A stretch of DNA of 45,687 nt from an uncultured Bacteroidales bacterium (GTDB lineage: Bacteria > Bacteroidota > Bacteroidia > Bacteroidales > UBA932). Shown in pieces: positions 7,101 through 13,936 of the stretch. A program made the translations under genes and the position numbers. The stretch covers positions 1 through 45,687 of the forward strand of contig CAKVDS010000012.1 of assembly GCA_934726455.1 (NCBI GenBank), read 5' to 3'. Each line of letters opens with the position of its first letter. Positions within the stretch are counted from its first letter, which is position 1. The notes below the pieces were generated by a model, which did not search any database, had not been told where the DNA came from, and saw only the letters and a program-made list of their open reading frames with translations.

Positions 7101-8561
7101 CTGATATACGACCTCAAGAACATCAACGCCTCGGCACGCATCAGCGTCAAACTTGTCTCTGAGGCCGGGGTCGGCACGATTGCAGCCGGGGTGGCAAAAG
7201 CCAAGGCCGATGTCATATTGATAAGCGGCGGCGACGGCGGCACGGGCGCAAGCCCCGCAAGCTCGGTCAAACACACCGGCAGCCCGGCAGAGACAGGCCT
7301 TGCACAGGTGCAACAGACCCTCGTGGTCAACAATCTCCGGGGACGTGTCCGCCTCCAGGTGGACGGAGGTCTGAAGACTGCGCGTGACGTGCTGTTCATG
7401 GCCATGCTCGGTGCTGAGGAATTCGGCTTCGGCACCGCTTCGCTGGTTTCACTCGGCTGCCTTGTATGCCGCCGGTGCAACACCAACACCTGCCCCGTCG
7501 GGATTGCCACACAGGATCCGGCCCTGCGGGCGAAATTCACCGGTCGCAAGGAGCACTTGGAAACATATTTCCGCTTTATCGCCAAGCAGTTGCGCGAATA
7601 CCTCGCCCAGATGGGATACCGCTCTCTCCAGGAGATCATCGGCAGGGCGGACCTCCTGCACAAAAGGAATTTCCCGGAAGGCTCGAAAGCCGGAAAAGTC
7701 TCCCTCGACAGAGTCCTGTACATCCCTGACGAGGCCAAGGACAATGCACGTGTCTGCACATCCGGCCAGACAGATGCCCAGCTCTGCGCCAAGGACAGGG
7801 AGGTGCTCGAGATGGTATGGCCGGCCGTGGAATCGCGCAGAAAGGTGAGCCTCGGGGTACAGATACGCAATACGGACCGCAGTGTCGGGGCCATGCTGAG
7901 CGGCAAAGTGACGTCCCTCCATGGTGGGGCCGGCCTGCCGGAAGACTGCATCACGGTGACATTCACAGGGGCTGCCGGGCAAAGTTTCGGCGCTTTCCTC
8001 TGCCCGGGTCTCACCTTCAGGCTCGAAGGGGACGCCAACGACTATCTCGGCAAAGGCCTCTCCGGCGGCAAAATCATAGTGACCCCTTCTCCGGAATCCC
8101 TCTTCAGTGCCGAGGACAACATCATCGCCGGCAACACCATAGGCTACGGAGCCACGGCAGGGCAGATGTACATCAACGGTCAGGTCGGGGAGCGTTTCTG
8201 CGTCCGCAACAGCGGTGCGACAGCCGTTGTGGAAGGGGTCGGAGACCACTGCTGCGAATACATGACCGGAGGCCGGGTCGTCGTGCTCGGAAAGACCGGC
8301 CGCAATTTCGCTGCCGGCATGAGCGGCGGCATCGCCTACGTCCTCAACACAGATGGAGACTTCGACTATTACTGCAACATGGACATGGTCGAGCTCTCCC
8401 TGCTGGAAACGGACGAAGACCGCCGCGAGGTCAAGTCCCTCATCAAGGCTCACCACGCCCACACCGGCAGCCCTCTCGCCGCACGCATCCTCTCCGAATG
8501 GGACTCCTACGCCGCCCGCTTCATCAAGGTGATGCCGGTGGAGTACAAGAAGCTGCTGTAA
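4101..8561 (+). CDS. gltB: Glutamate synthase large (alpha) subunit
   Basis: 1486 aa, the usual length for GltB. The family transfers the amide of glutamine to 2-oxoglutarate to give two glutamates. An N-terminal class II amidotransferase domain follows a short propeptide: DACGVG places the nucleophile at Cys22, and AHRGAEGGDPNTGDGAG follows. The central and FMN-binding synthase domains include GGQSNTGEGGEDPSR, KPGEGGQLPG and ISGGDGGTGASP. A 3Fe-4S motif of the type CxxCRRCNTNTCPVG lies near residue 1120. The C-terminal beta-helix domain is intact (GGxxxVLGxTGRNFAAGMSGG). gltD, the small subunit that usually follows, is not adjacent. The final 47 bases of the gene are duplicated at 10410-10456 beyond an AbiE island. 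The current stop is TAA; the distal copy ends in TAG. Confidence 0.97.
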   Translation: MNQMESLQARGLYSQDWEHDACGVGLVVNINGAKYHDIIEKSLSVLENMAHRGAEGGDPNTGDGAGIMVQIPHEFILLHGIPVPEKGRYGVGMVFFPKDKSDAEAFLEIIKECTEANSLSIMHIREVPVNSDVLGSKARETEPDIRQLFIEGCDNQEELENRLYLIRKEAERRVAVSSIKDKKSCYFASLSTRTLIYKGMLTSGQLRHYFTDLTDKYFTSAIALVHSRFSTNTFPTWSLAQPFRMIGHNGEINTIRGNRLWIKARESLLKTDKLGKITENISPIVEPGMSDSASFDNVLEFFTRAGYSIPHALAMLVPESYKEGNPLSHKLKSFYEYHSIFMEPWDGPATIIFSDGRYAGGMLDRNGLRPCRYFVTKGGMLVMASETGVCDVPPEEIASKGRLRPGKIMMVDTLKGKILRDEEIKAALSDAHPYADWLHSGRIVLKDIRSGRKVEHSVPDYQRLLKAFNYSKEDIDRIIIPMTVDSAEPLYAMGDDTPLSVLSEKPQRFFNYFKQKFAQVTNPPIDSIRESTVMSLTSYIGAVKGDILTPSPDLCKVVRLSSPILSNAELETLKNLRYKGFKTITLPMLFETEGGAGAMEAALSRLCKDAIKAVDAGYNYIIISDRNVDEKHAAIPSLLATAAVHHHLIHNMKRSQTAIIVESAEVCEVMHVALLAGYGASAVNPYMTFAILDELVKSKAVQLDYPAAEEHYIKAVNKGMLKILSKMGISTIRSYRGASLFENLGVSQEVLDSYMGGGVSQIGGVTLEDIASDVLAAHKAAFAPEQPGAPEDYGFYSYRKGGEFHAWEPSRVRLLHKAVREQDYEAFRQFSDIAANRTAPMYLRDLMEIESDRKPIDINEVESEEALMKHFVTEAISFGAISKEAHETIALAMNAIGGQSNTGEGGEDPSRSNPLPDGSSMRSAVKQVASGRFGVDAQYLVNADEIQIKVAQGAKPGEGGQLPGFKVDELIARTRHSVPGITLISPPPHHDIYSIEDLAQLIYDLKNINASARISVKLVSEAGVGTIAAGVAKAKADVILISGGDGGTGASPASSVKHTGSPAETGLAQVQQTLVVNNLRGRVRLQVDGGLKTARDVLFMAMLGAEEFGFGTASLVSLGCLVCRRCNTNTCPVGIATQDPALRAKFTGRKEHLETYFRFIAKQLREYLAQMGYRSLQEIIGRADLLHKRNFPEGSKAGKVSLDRVLYIPDEAKDNARVCTSGQTDAQLCAKDREVLEMVWPAVESRRKVSLGVQIRNTDRSVGAMLSGKVTSLHGGAGLPEDCITVTFTGAAGQSFGAFLCPGLTFRLEGDANDYLGKGLSGGKIIVTPSPESLFSAEDNIIAGNTIGYGATAGQMYINGQVGERFCVRNSGATAVVEGVGDHCCEYMTGGRVVVLGKTGRNFAAGMSGGIAYVLNTDGDFDYYCNMDMVELSLLETDEDRREVKSLIKAHHAHTGSPLAARILSEWDSYAARFIKVMPVEYKKLL
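8514..8560 (+). repeat. 47-bp direct repeat, left copy (gltB 3' end)
   Basis: Starts GCCCGCTTCATCAAGGTGAT and ends GAAGCTGCTGTA. It is identical base for base to 10410-10456, codes for the last residues of GltB (ARFIKVMPVEYKKLL), and marks the left edge of the inserted AbiE segment. Confidence 0.95.
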
Positions 8562-8650
8562 TCCCTTAGTCAACCTCAATTGGAAGTCCTGTTGGTGCAA
8601 CTGCGGACAATGGGATGTATAGGGTAGGCTCAAAAAGTTTTAGTAATGTG

Positions 8651-8681
8651 TTGGCGAAATGCTAAAGTATCGGTAATTTTG
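8651..8681 (+). promoter_or_regulatory. abiE promoter
   Basis: TTG (8651-8653), 20 bases, then TAATTTTG (8674-8681), an exact fit to the Bacteroidetes TAnnTTTG -7 element. It sits 43 bases upstream of the AbiEi-like start. The -7 element lies inside the palindrome at 8671-8693. Confidence 0.7.
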
Positions 8682-8693
8682 CAAAAATTACCG
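8671..8693. promoter_or_regulatory. Palindromic operator, probably for the AbiEi-like antitoxin
   Basis: Perfect 10-bp inverted repeat CGGTAATTTT / AAAATTACCG separated by GCA. It overlaps the -7 element. AbiEi antitoxins are known to repress their own promoters by binding inverted repeats, so autoregulation is the natural reading. Confidence 0.65.
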
Positions 8694-8723
8694 AGTGAAT
8701 CTTGGTTTCATAGATAGGATTGT

Positions 8724-9323
8724 ATGGTGGTAAACATTATAAGAGAGCGCATTAGCGCCGCCCAAAACGGAACACTGTTCTTCAACAACAGTTTTCCGGA
8801 ATATGATGATGAATATGTCGGAAAAATTCTTTCTGGTCTCGTGAAATCAGGAGAACTATATCACCTTTCCAGAGGCGTGTATCTGAAAACGGAAGCGACC
8901 AGATTCGGACTCGTCTACCCTCCGTTGTCCAGTATTGCGGAAGCCATTGCCGAAAGAGATAAGGCTAAGATTCTTCCTACAGGAGCAACTGCACTGAATC
9001 TTTTAGGTTTATCTACACAAATGCCTATGAATCCAGTATTTCTTACATCAGGCTCAGCGAGATCGATCACCATCGACGGGCGGACGATAACATTTAAGAG
9101 AGCAGTACCAAAAAACTTTGCTGTCAAAGGGAAGAAACGAAGCTTGATTGTCCAGGCATTGAAATATATTGGAGAAAACAATGTAACGGATGAAGATAAA
9201 TTGATAATCGGTGATTTTATTCGCAAAGACACAGATATTGACACCCTTTCTGAAGATTTACAGATGATGCCAAGTTGGATAAGAAAGTTTTTTCTCAATG
9301 CACTTAAAACACAGACAAGATGA
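8724..9323 (+). CDS. AbiEi-like antitoxin (DUF6088-type)
   Basis: 199 aa. Residues about 1-65 look like a winged helix-turn-helix (VGKILSGLVKSGELYHLSRG then VYLK). The family-typical stretch RFGLVYPPLSSIAEAIAERD and ILPTGATALNLLGLSTQMPM follows, then FLTSGSARSITIDGRTITFK. This pattern matches DUF6088 proteins, which occupy the antitoxin position beside AbiEii toxins. The antitoxin neutralises the partner and usually represses the operon; the palindrome at 8671-8693 fits that role. The start ATG at 8724 is 43 bases after the -7 element. The stop overlaps the next start by 4 bases (ATGA), indicating translational coupling. Composition is AT-richer than flanking genes, consistent with transfer. 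Confidence 0.85.
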   Translation: MVVNIIRERISAAQNGTLFFNNSFPEYDDEYVGKILSGLVKSGELYHLSRGVYLKTEATRFGLVYPPLSSIAEAIAERDKAKILPTGATALNLLGLSTQMPMNPVFLTSGSARSITIDGRTITFKRAVPKNFAVKGKKRSLIVQALKYIGENNVTDEDKLIIGDFIRKDTDIDTLSEDLQMMPSWIRKFFLNALKTQTR

Positions 9324-10363
9324 ATAACTTATGGCAAAACTTGCCTGTAGCCGAACGACTGGCTTCGGCACAAGCTGCAGCAAAGGAGAAAAAGATTGAA
9401 GAGCGTGCCATAGAAAAGGACTGGTGGGTAACAATCATTTTGAAGGCTTTGTTCAACATAGAATGCGGTCCCTTTCTTCTTTTCAAGGGAGGCACATCAT
9501 TAAGCAAGGGATGGGGACTGATTCAGCGATTCAGTGAGGATATCGACATCGCGATAGATAGGAAATTCTATCGTGACATTCTTGGTTATAGCTTTGCGGC
9601 GGGAGAGACCAACTCGCAGCTGATGAGACTAAGGAAGGCTTCAAGAGATTATATTCACGGAGTGTTGTCAGATGGGCTTGAAAAGAAACTGAAAGAATAT
9701 GGTGTCCACGATTTCAGTGTGAAGAATATTACGGAGATTCTGACAGAAACAGGAACAAAGCCGATAGACCACGATAGTGATCCTACTGTCATAAATGTAT
9801 TTTACTCCAGCTTGTTTCCAGAATATTCCGGCGACATAGACGCATGTGTAAAAATCGAAATAAGTTGCTTATCTATGGATGAGCCTTATGAAGACAAGTT
9901 AATTACTTCTCTCGTCAATCAGATGTTTGAGGATACTGACACGGATTCCGGAGCAGTGATTCGTACCGTAAAGCCTTCAAGAACATTTCTGGAAAAGTGT
10001 TTTCTTCTGAATGAGGAATTTCAGAGACAGAATCCGCGTTCCCGCAGGATGAGCCGCCATCTGTATGACATTGAAAAGATTATGGACACAGACTATGGAA
10101 AGGAGGCATTGAACGACATCTCTCTATACAAATCCATAGTGGAACATCGCCGAAAATTCTATCATCTCGGCTATGTAAACTATGATTGGGATTATCCGGC
10201 TCGCATTGATTTTGTACCTGCCGGAGAAATTCTCGACGCATTCCGGAAAGACTACAACGACAATATGATTAATGGTTACATTTATGGAGATGCTCTTGGT
10301 TTTGATAGTATCATACAGAGAATGAACGATCTGAGATTGCGTTTCCGAGAAATGAAGATATAG
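9320..10363 (+). CDS. AbiEii/AbiGii-family nucleotidyltransferase toxin
   Basis: 347 aa. The nucleotidyltransferase signature is intact: FKGGTSLSKGW at residues 55-65 and RFSEDIDIAID at 70-80, giving the metal-binding Asp74 and Asp76. A preceding EKDWWVTIILKALF helix is also typical of the family. AbiEii proteins are toxic nucleotidyltransferases that act in phage abortive infection, and relatives (MenT) modify tRNA; the substrate here is unknown. It overlaps the antitoxin gene by ATGA and forms a two-gene operon with it. Both active-site motifs are present, so the toxin looks functional rather than decayed. It ends 46 bases before the right 47-bp repeat. Confidence 0.92.
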   Translation: MNNLWQNLPVAERLASAQAAAKEKKIEERAIEKDWWVTIILKALFNIECGPFLLFKGGTSLSKGWGLIQRFSEDIDIAIDRKFYRDILGYSFAAGETNSQLMRLRKASRDYIHGVLSDGLEKKLKEYGVHDFSVKNITEILTETGTKPIDHDSDPTVINVFYSSLFPEYSGDIDACVKIEISCLSMDEPYEDKLITSLVNQMFEDTDTDSGAVIRTVKPSRTFLEKCFLLNEEFQRQNPRSRRMSRHLYDIEKIMDTDYGKEALNDISLYKSIVEHRRKFYHLGYVNYDWDYPARIDFVPAGEILDAFRKDYNDNMINGYIYGDALGFDSIIQRMNDLRLRFREMKI

Positions 10364-10409
10364 AGTAACATCCAATACAATGAAACCGCTATCGGAATCC
10401 ACCCGAGGG

Positions 10410-10456
10410 GCCCGCTTCATCAAGGTGATGCCGGTGGAGTACAAGAAGCTGCTGTA
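10410..10456 (+). repeat. 47-bp direct repeat, right copy (orphan gltB 3' end)
   Basis: Identical to 8514-8560. Read in the gltB frame it encodes the same C-terminal residues and is followed by TAG. No start or upstream gltB sequence precedes it, so it is a duplicated tail, not a gene. Confidence 0.95.
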
Positions 10457-10481
10457 GCCAAAAGTGCCCAGGTCGCTCTCT

Positions 10482-10530
10482 ATTCCCCGATCCCGCTTCT
10501 CGAAGCCAGGACGGGGAATCCGTTTTTTTT
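10482..10530 (+). terminator. Terminator, probably the native gltB terminator
   Basis: ATTCCCCG (10482-10489) pairs with CGGGGAAT (10512-10519). A nested GCTTC-TC-GAAGC stem-loop lies inside at 10495-10506, and a run of eight T follows (10523-10530). It lies 25 bases past the TAG of the orphan gltB tail. Confidence 0.8.
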
Positions 10531-10631
10531 GTAAATTTGCGCTGCGGATTTGTAAGCGTCTGTCACAGCGTCTGAAGAATCCGGGCCTGGTAGAGCCCGA
10601 ACTCCAGTAAGTGTATTCAAATCAGATATTT

Positions 10632-11801
10632 ATGCAGACGCAAAAACACCTCGGGATGCTTGCCCCGACAATCCTCTCTATCAGTCTCCTGACCGTAATG
10701 GCCGGTGCGGCCATGGCTCCGGCACTTTGGGCCGTGAAAGCTCACTTCGCCGACAAGCCAGACCTGCTCGTACAGTTCATCGTCAGCCTGCCGGCCCTGT
10801 TCATCATCATCACAAACCTCTGCTTCACAAGACTTTGCAGACTCTTCAAAACAAGGACCATCGCAGTCAGCGGGCTTGTGATGTATGTGTTCTGCGGCTC
10901 CGGAGCTTTCTTCCTTGACGATATCGCAGCAATTCTTGTGCTGAGGGCCCTGCTCGGAGTCTCGGTCGGTATGATCATGCCGCTGTCCACAGGGCTCCTC
11001 TCCTATTATTTCCCTCCAGAGAAACAGTCAAGGCTTATGGGGCTGTGCGCTGCAATGAACCAGGCCGGCGGCGTGATCGCCACGCTGATAGCGGGTGTCC
11101 TCGCCAAAGTGGGTTGGAACTATGCTTTTCTCGTTTACCTGATGGGGCTCGCAGTCCTTGTGCTCGTGCTGGCGTTCCTCCCGAATGAGCATCTGGAAGC
11201 ACCTGCGGGCTCACAAAACCTCACGTCCAACATCAGGCGATTCTATCCGTCAGTTCTCGGGATGCTGCTGCTCATGGTTTGTTTCTTCGTTTTCCCGTCC
11301 AACTTCTCGGCTGTCTGCGTGCGCACCACAAGCCTCGATCCTGTGGCTATAACCATCATAATGGTGGCGCTCGATGTGGTGGCTGCGCTTGTCGGGCTTG
11401 TATTCGGGGGCATGATGAAAATGTTCCGGATGAGCATCAAATATTTCGCTCCAGTCTTCTTTCTGCTCGGATACCTGTGTTTTGCCTTGTCACAGTCGCT
11501 CACGGCTCTGCTTGCAGGGTGCCTGTTCATCGGGATCGCCAACGGCGTGGGCGTACCTTACCTCAACACCATAGCCTCGATCAAGGCCGGACGCGAAGCA
11601 GCCACGACAGTGATGCCGCTGCTCTCGGCCGCCTTATATGCCGGACAGTTCCTGTCGCCGCTTCTTGTCACACCGCTTGCAAGCATCCTTTTCCCAGGAA
11701 ATATCTGCGGAGTCTATCTGGTGGCCTGCATCTTCTGCGTACTTTTCCTTGCGGAAGTCTTCTTGACCCGGCATTTCCAAGCCCTCCCGCCTGAGGCGTA
11801 A
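10632..11801 (+). CDS. Major facilitator superfamily transporter
   Basis: 389 aa from ATG at 10632; a GTG at 10611 would add seven residues (MYSNQIF). The protein is hydrophobic throughout with about 12 membrane segments, and the cytoplasmic loop after segment 2 has the basic pattern TRLCRLFKTR. RALLGVSVGMIMPLSTGLLS and SRLMGLCAAMNQAGGVIATL correspond to the well-conserved MFS segments 4 and 5. The substrate cannot be predicted; drug efflux and small-metabolite export are both possible. A TAAATTTG -7-like box at 10532-10539, immediately after the upstream terminator, may start its transcript. A strong terminator follows at 11823. Composition matches the chromosome, so it is probably the ancestral neighbour of gltB. 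Confidence 0.88.
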   Translation: MQTQKHLGMLAPTILSISLLTVMAGAAMAPALWAVKAHFADKPDLLVQFIVSLPALFIIITNLCFTRLCRLFKTRTIAVSGLVMYVFCGSGAFFLDDIAAILVLRALLGVSVGMIMPLSTGLLSYYFPPEKQSRLMGLCAAMNQAGGVIATLIAGVLAKVGWNYAFLVYLMGLAVLVLVLAFLPNEHLEAPAGSQNLTSNIRRFYPSVLGMLLLMVCFFVFPSNFSAVCVRTTSLDPVAITIIMVALDVVAALVGLVFGGMMKMFRMSIKYFAPVFFLLGYLCFALSQSLTALLAGCLFIGIANGVGVPYLNTIASIKAGREAATTVMPLLSAALYAGQFLSPLLVTPLASILFPGNICGVYLVACIFCVLFLAEVFLTRHFQALPPEA

Positions 11802-11822
11802 CCACCAACACCGGACAAATAG

Positions 11823-11866
11823 AGAGCAGGAAGAAAACGGAATGGTTTTCTTCCTGCTCTATTTTT
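11823..11866 (+). terminator. Terminator of the MFS gene
   Basis: Perfect 16-bp stem AGAGCAGGAAGAAAAC (11823-11838) / GTTTTCTTCCTGCTCT (11845-11860), a six-base loop, then ATTTTT. Confidence 0.88.
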
Positions 11867-11917
11867 AAGGGAAAAGATCAACTGCGCGCTGCGCAGGTGC
11901 GCAAAGATGCGGTCACA

Positions 11918-13239
11918 TCAGAAACGGAACGACAGGCCGGCCGAAAGGCAGCCGACATCGTGTCCGCCCTCGACCCACAGACCCGCTTTCTCGCAGAAGT
12001 ACCAACGCACTCCGGCGGTAGCCACAAAAGACATGCGGGTGTCCATCTTGTTGAAAGTGCTGCTCGCTTCCTCTCCGCTCTCATGTTCGGTGGTGTGTTC
12101 CCCGATGATACCGGCATCAACCATCGCCCTGGCATAGAGCTCCAGCCTGCGGCAAAGAGTAAGGTGGTAGCTCAAACCGGCAGCCAAGTCAATCCGGTTG
12201 CAGAAGGTGTCCTGCTGTTTGTCGCCATAGCCGTTGTCCAGCATCCAGTTGTATCCGTAACGGGAGAACGTTCCGCCCACTGTCCAACCGACACTTCCAA
12301 GACGGCCGAAATCCAGAAAACAGATGTCGGAATATATCATCACCGGCGGCACAACCATCTTGAAAGTAGACTCTGCGGCATCGTCAAGCGCATGTTTCAT
12401 CACCTTGGACCATGAGCCCATCATCGGAGAGGCGCCGACCTGAAGGGTGCGGGAATATTTCGGGAAGACGATTTCGGATTTTGTCCGCTTCCAGTCCACA
12501 TTCTTGGCTGCATCAGAGGCGGCGATTCCACCCTGCATCCCTATCTGGTCCGCTTTCAATTTGCCTTCCACCCGATGCGCGGTGTTGCCGTAAGATACCT
12601 CCCAAGCATGGATCACGTCCATGAGTGTCTTGAACTCCCCGGCCTTGATCTTCCCTGCAAAATCGGGATAATCATAGATTTTCCCGAAATACATTGAGAG
12701 CATATCCTCCGCCATCGGCGGTTCTGTCCTGTCGAAAATGCTGTCACGCGTGTCCGAACTGACCATGACAGCCATATCGCCCGCTATGCTCAGATACCAT
12801 GCGCGCACAGGCTTCACGACAGTTATGTTGCGGCCCGTCCGCTCTGATTCTACGGTAAATAGAGAGTAAAGGTCAATCCCCCTGCCCTTGTACTCCTCGC
12901 GTACCCATTCGACACTAGCAGGCCCGCCGAGCAAGCCATATACTTTGACAAGACGCTTGACATATTTGTCAGTGCCCTCAAGCACAAGAGAATCCACATC
13001 TTCGTTTATGTAACGGACTCTCTCACCATCAGGCGTGAGACTGAACTCGATATGGTCCGGACGGTTGACCATCGCTGAGCGGAGATAACCGTCAACGACC
13101 CGGCTGTCCCCCTTGTTGAGATAGAGCCGGGCCCTGACATCATCGTCCGCCGCCGCGGAAGAAACAGCGTGCGCGTCCACACAAATGCCCGCAAGAAGCA
13201 GCAGAGCTGCAGCAGCGGGCATGATTCTGGAGAATACCA
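11918..13239 (-). CDS. Secreted protein with C-terminal beta-barrel-like region, function unknown
   Basis: About 440 aa, starting at the ATG whose complement ends at 13240. An N-terminal signal peptide (PAAAALLLLAGICVDAHA, SPI-type AHA site) is followed by a soluble region of about 240 residues that I do not recognise. The last 180 residues alternate hydrophobic and polar positions (GWTVGGTFSRYGYNWML, RIDLAAGLSYHLTL, RMSFVATAGVRWYF) and end in SAGLSFRF. A terminal aromatic residue is typical of outer-membrane beta-barrels. It lies three bases after the upstream lipoprotein gene on the same strand, so the two are probably co-transcribed and may work together at the outer membrane. Confidence 0.7.
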
Positions 13240-13243
13240 TGGT

Positions 13244-13645
13244 TTACTTCGAATCAGCAGAGAAATTCAGGCCGAAACTGCCGCCACCATAAGACCCGGA
13301 AAAAGCGTATTCCTTGTTTCCTACGGTCTTGCGATATATGTGTGACCCATCTGATTTTGTAAACCCGGCAGGGATGAATTTGGCGTAATAGGTCGTGGCC
13401 ACAGACTCATCGCACTTGTAGTCAAAGAAAGTTACGGTCTCAGCCCCGCCGAGATTGCGTGAATCGCAATTTTCGATCTCTCCGTCAAATGGAGGGAACT
13501 CTCCCAAGAAAGGGTGCTCCGCCACAAGTGAAGCCCATGTAAGTTTGTCAGGATCCGGCTCATTACCATTACCGTTGTTATCCTTGTTGCAGCCGCACAT
13601 CATCAGCGCCGCAGCGCAAAACAGAACATAAATAAACTTTTTCAT
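13244..13645 (-). CDS. Small lipoprotein, function unknown
   Basis: 133 aa with an SPII signal (MKKFIYVLFCAAALMMCGC, lipid Cys19) and an Asn/Gly-rich linker (NKDNNGNGNEPDPD). The mature part has no family I recognise; it includes FPPFDGEIENCDSR and ends GSFGLNFSADSK. The open frame extends upstream to 13831, but that part runs across a promoter and a tRNA gene, so the lipoprotein start at 13645 is chosen. The promoter is directly upstream (13665-13696), leaving a leader under 20 bases. First gene of a two-gene operon with the beta-barrel-like protein. Confidence 0.75.
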   Translation of the reverse strand: MKKFIYVLFCAAALMMCGCNKDNNGNGNEPDPDKLTWASLVAEHPFLGEFPPFDGEIENCDSRNLGGAETVTFFDYKCDESVATTYYAKFIPAGFTKSDGSHIYRKTVGNKEYAFSGSYGGGSFGLNFSADSK

Positions 13646-13664
13646 CTCGCAATGTTTTTTGTTG

Positions 13665-13696
13665 CAAATATAATCACCCCCCCGTTTTTTACCAAA
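13665..13696 (-). promoter_or_regulatory. Promoter of the small lipoprotein operon, with a G7 run in its spacer
   Basis: On the - strand: TTTG (13693-13696), a 20-base spacer, TATATTTG (13665-13672). The spacer contains seven consecutive G (C on +, 13677-13683). Slippage there would change the -33/-7 spacing. Confidence 0.65.
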
Positions 13697-13724
13697 AAAA
13701 ATCGGGACAAGTTCTGTCCCGATT
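13694..13724 (-). terminator. Terminator downstream of tRNA-Ser
   Basis: Stem AATCGGGACA (13700-13709) / TGTCCCGATT (13715-13724). In the leftward direction it is followed by a run of T (A on +, 13694-13700). It overlaps the -33 element of the next gene's promoter. Confidence 0.75.
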
Positions 13725-13789
13725 TTGTCCCGTTTCGAGCCTAACCTTGCGTCTAATTTATTAAAAGTCAGAGCATTAGCCCGATTTCG

Positions 13790-13874
13790 CGGAGAGTGAG
13801 GGATTCGAACCCCCGAACCCGTTAAGGTCAACAGTTTTCAAGACTGCCGCCATCAACCACTCGGCCAACTCTCC
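13790..13874 (-). tRNA. tRNA-Ser (TGA)
   Basis: The acceptor stem GGAGAGT / ACTCTCC closes at 13868-13874 and 13791-13797, with discriminator G at 13790. The anticodon stem GCAGT/ACTGT holds loop CTTGAAA, giving anticodon TGA. A long variable arm typical of tRNA-Ser precedes the T arm (GGTTCGAATCC). CCA is not encoded. A dedicated promoter lies just upstream (13891-13921). Confidence 0.93.
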
Positions 13875-13890
13875 TTCCCGTATGGGACTG

Positions 13891-13921
13891 CAAATTTAGA
13901 TATTTTCCGATTATTTGCAAA
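13891..13921 (-). promoter_or_regulatory. Promoter of tRNA-Ser
   Basis: On the - strand: TTTG (13918-13921), 19 bases, TAAATTTG (13891-13898). It ends 17 bases before the tRNA 5' end. Confidence 0.65.
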
Positions 13922-13936
13922 AAATATCTTTAAAAA

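Larger units (their letters stand above)
8561..10456 (+). mobile_element. AbiE toxin-antitoxin island inserted at the gltB 3' end
   Basis: About 1.9 kb between two perfect 47-bp direct repeats of the gltB terminus. It is visibly AT-richer than gltB and the MFS gene. It carries only an AbiEi-like/AbiEii-like pair and its promoter; I see no integrase, transposase or terminal inverted repeat. The arrangement resembles integration into a gene's 3' end with reconstruction of the coding sequence. A probable gltB terminator lies just past the right repeat (10482-10530), which suggests the uninterrupted allele was gltB-TAG-terminator. The mechanism is inferred. Confidence 0.6.

Noticed and set aside
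7449..8633. Leftward open frame (394 codons)
   Set aside because: Antisense to the gltB C-terminal domain.
13646..13831. N-terminal extension of the small lipoprotein
   Set aside because: It would run through the tRNA-Ser gene, its terminator and the lipoprotein promoter.
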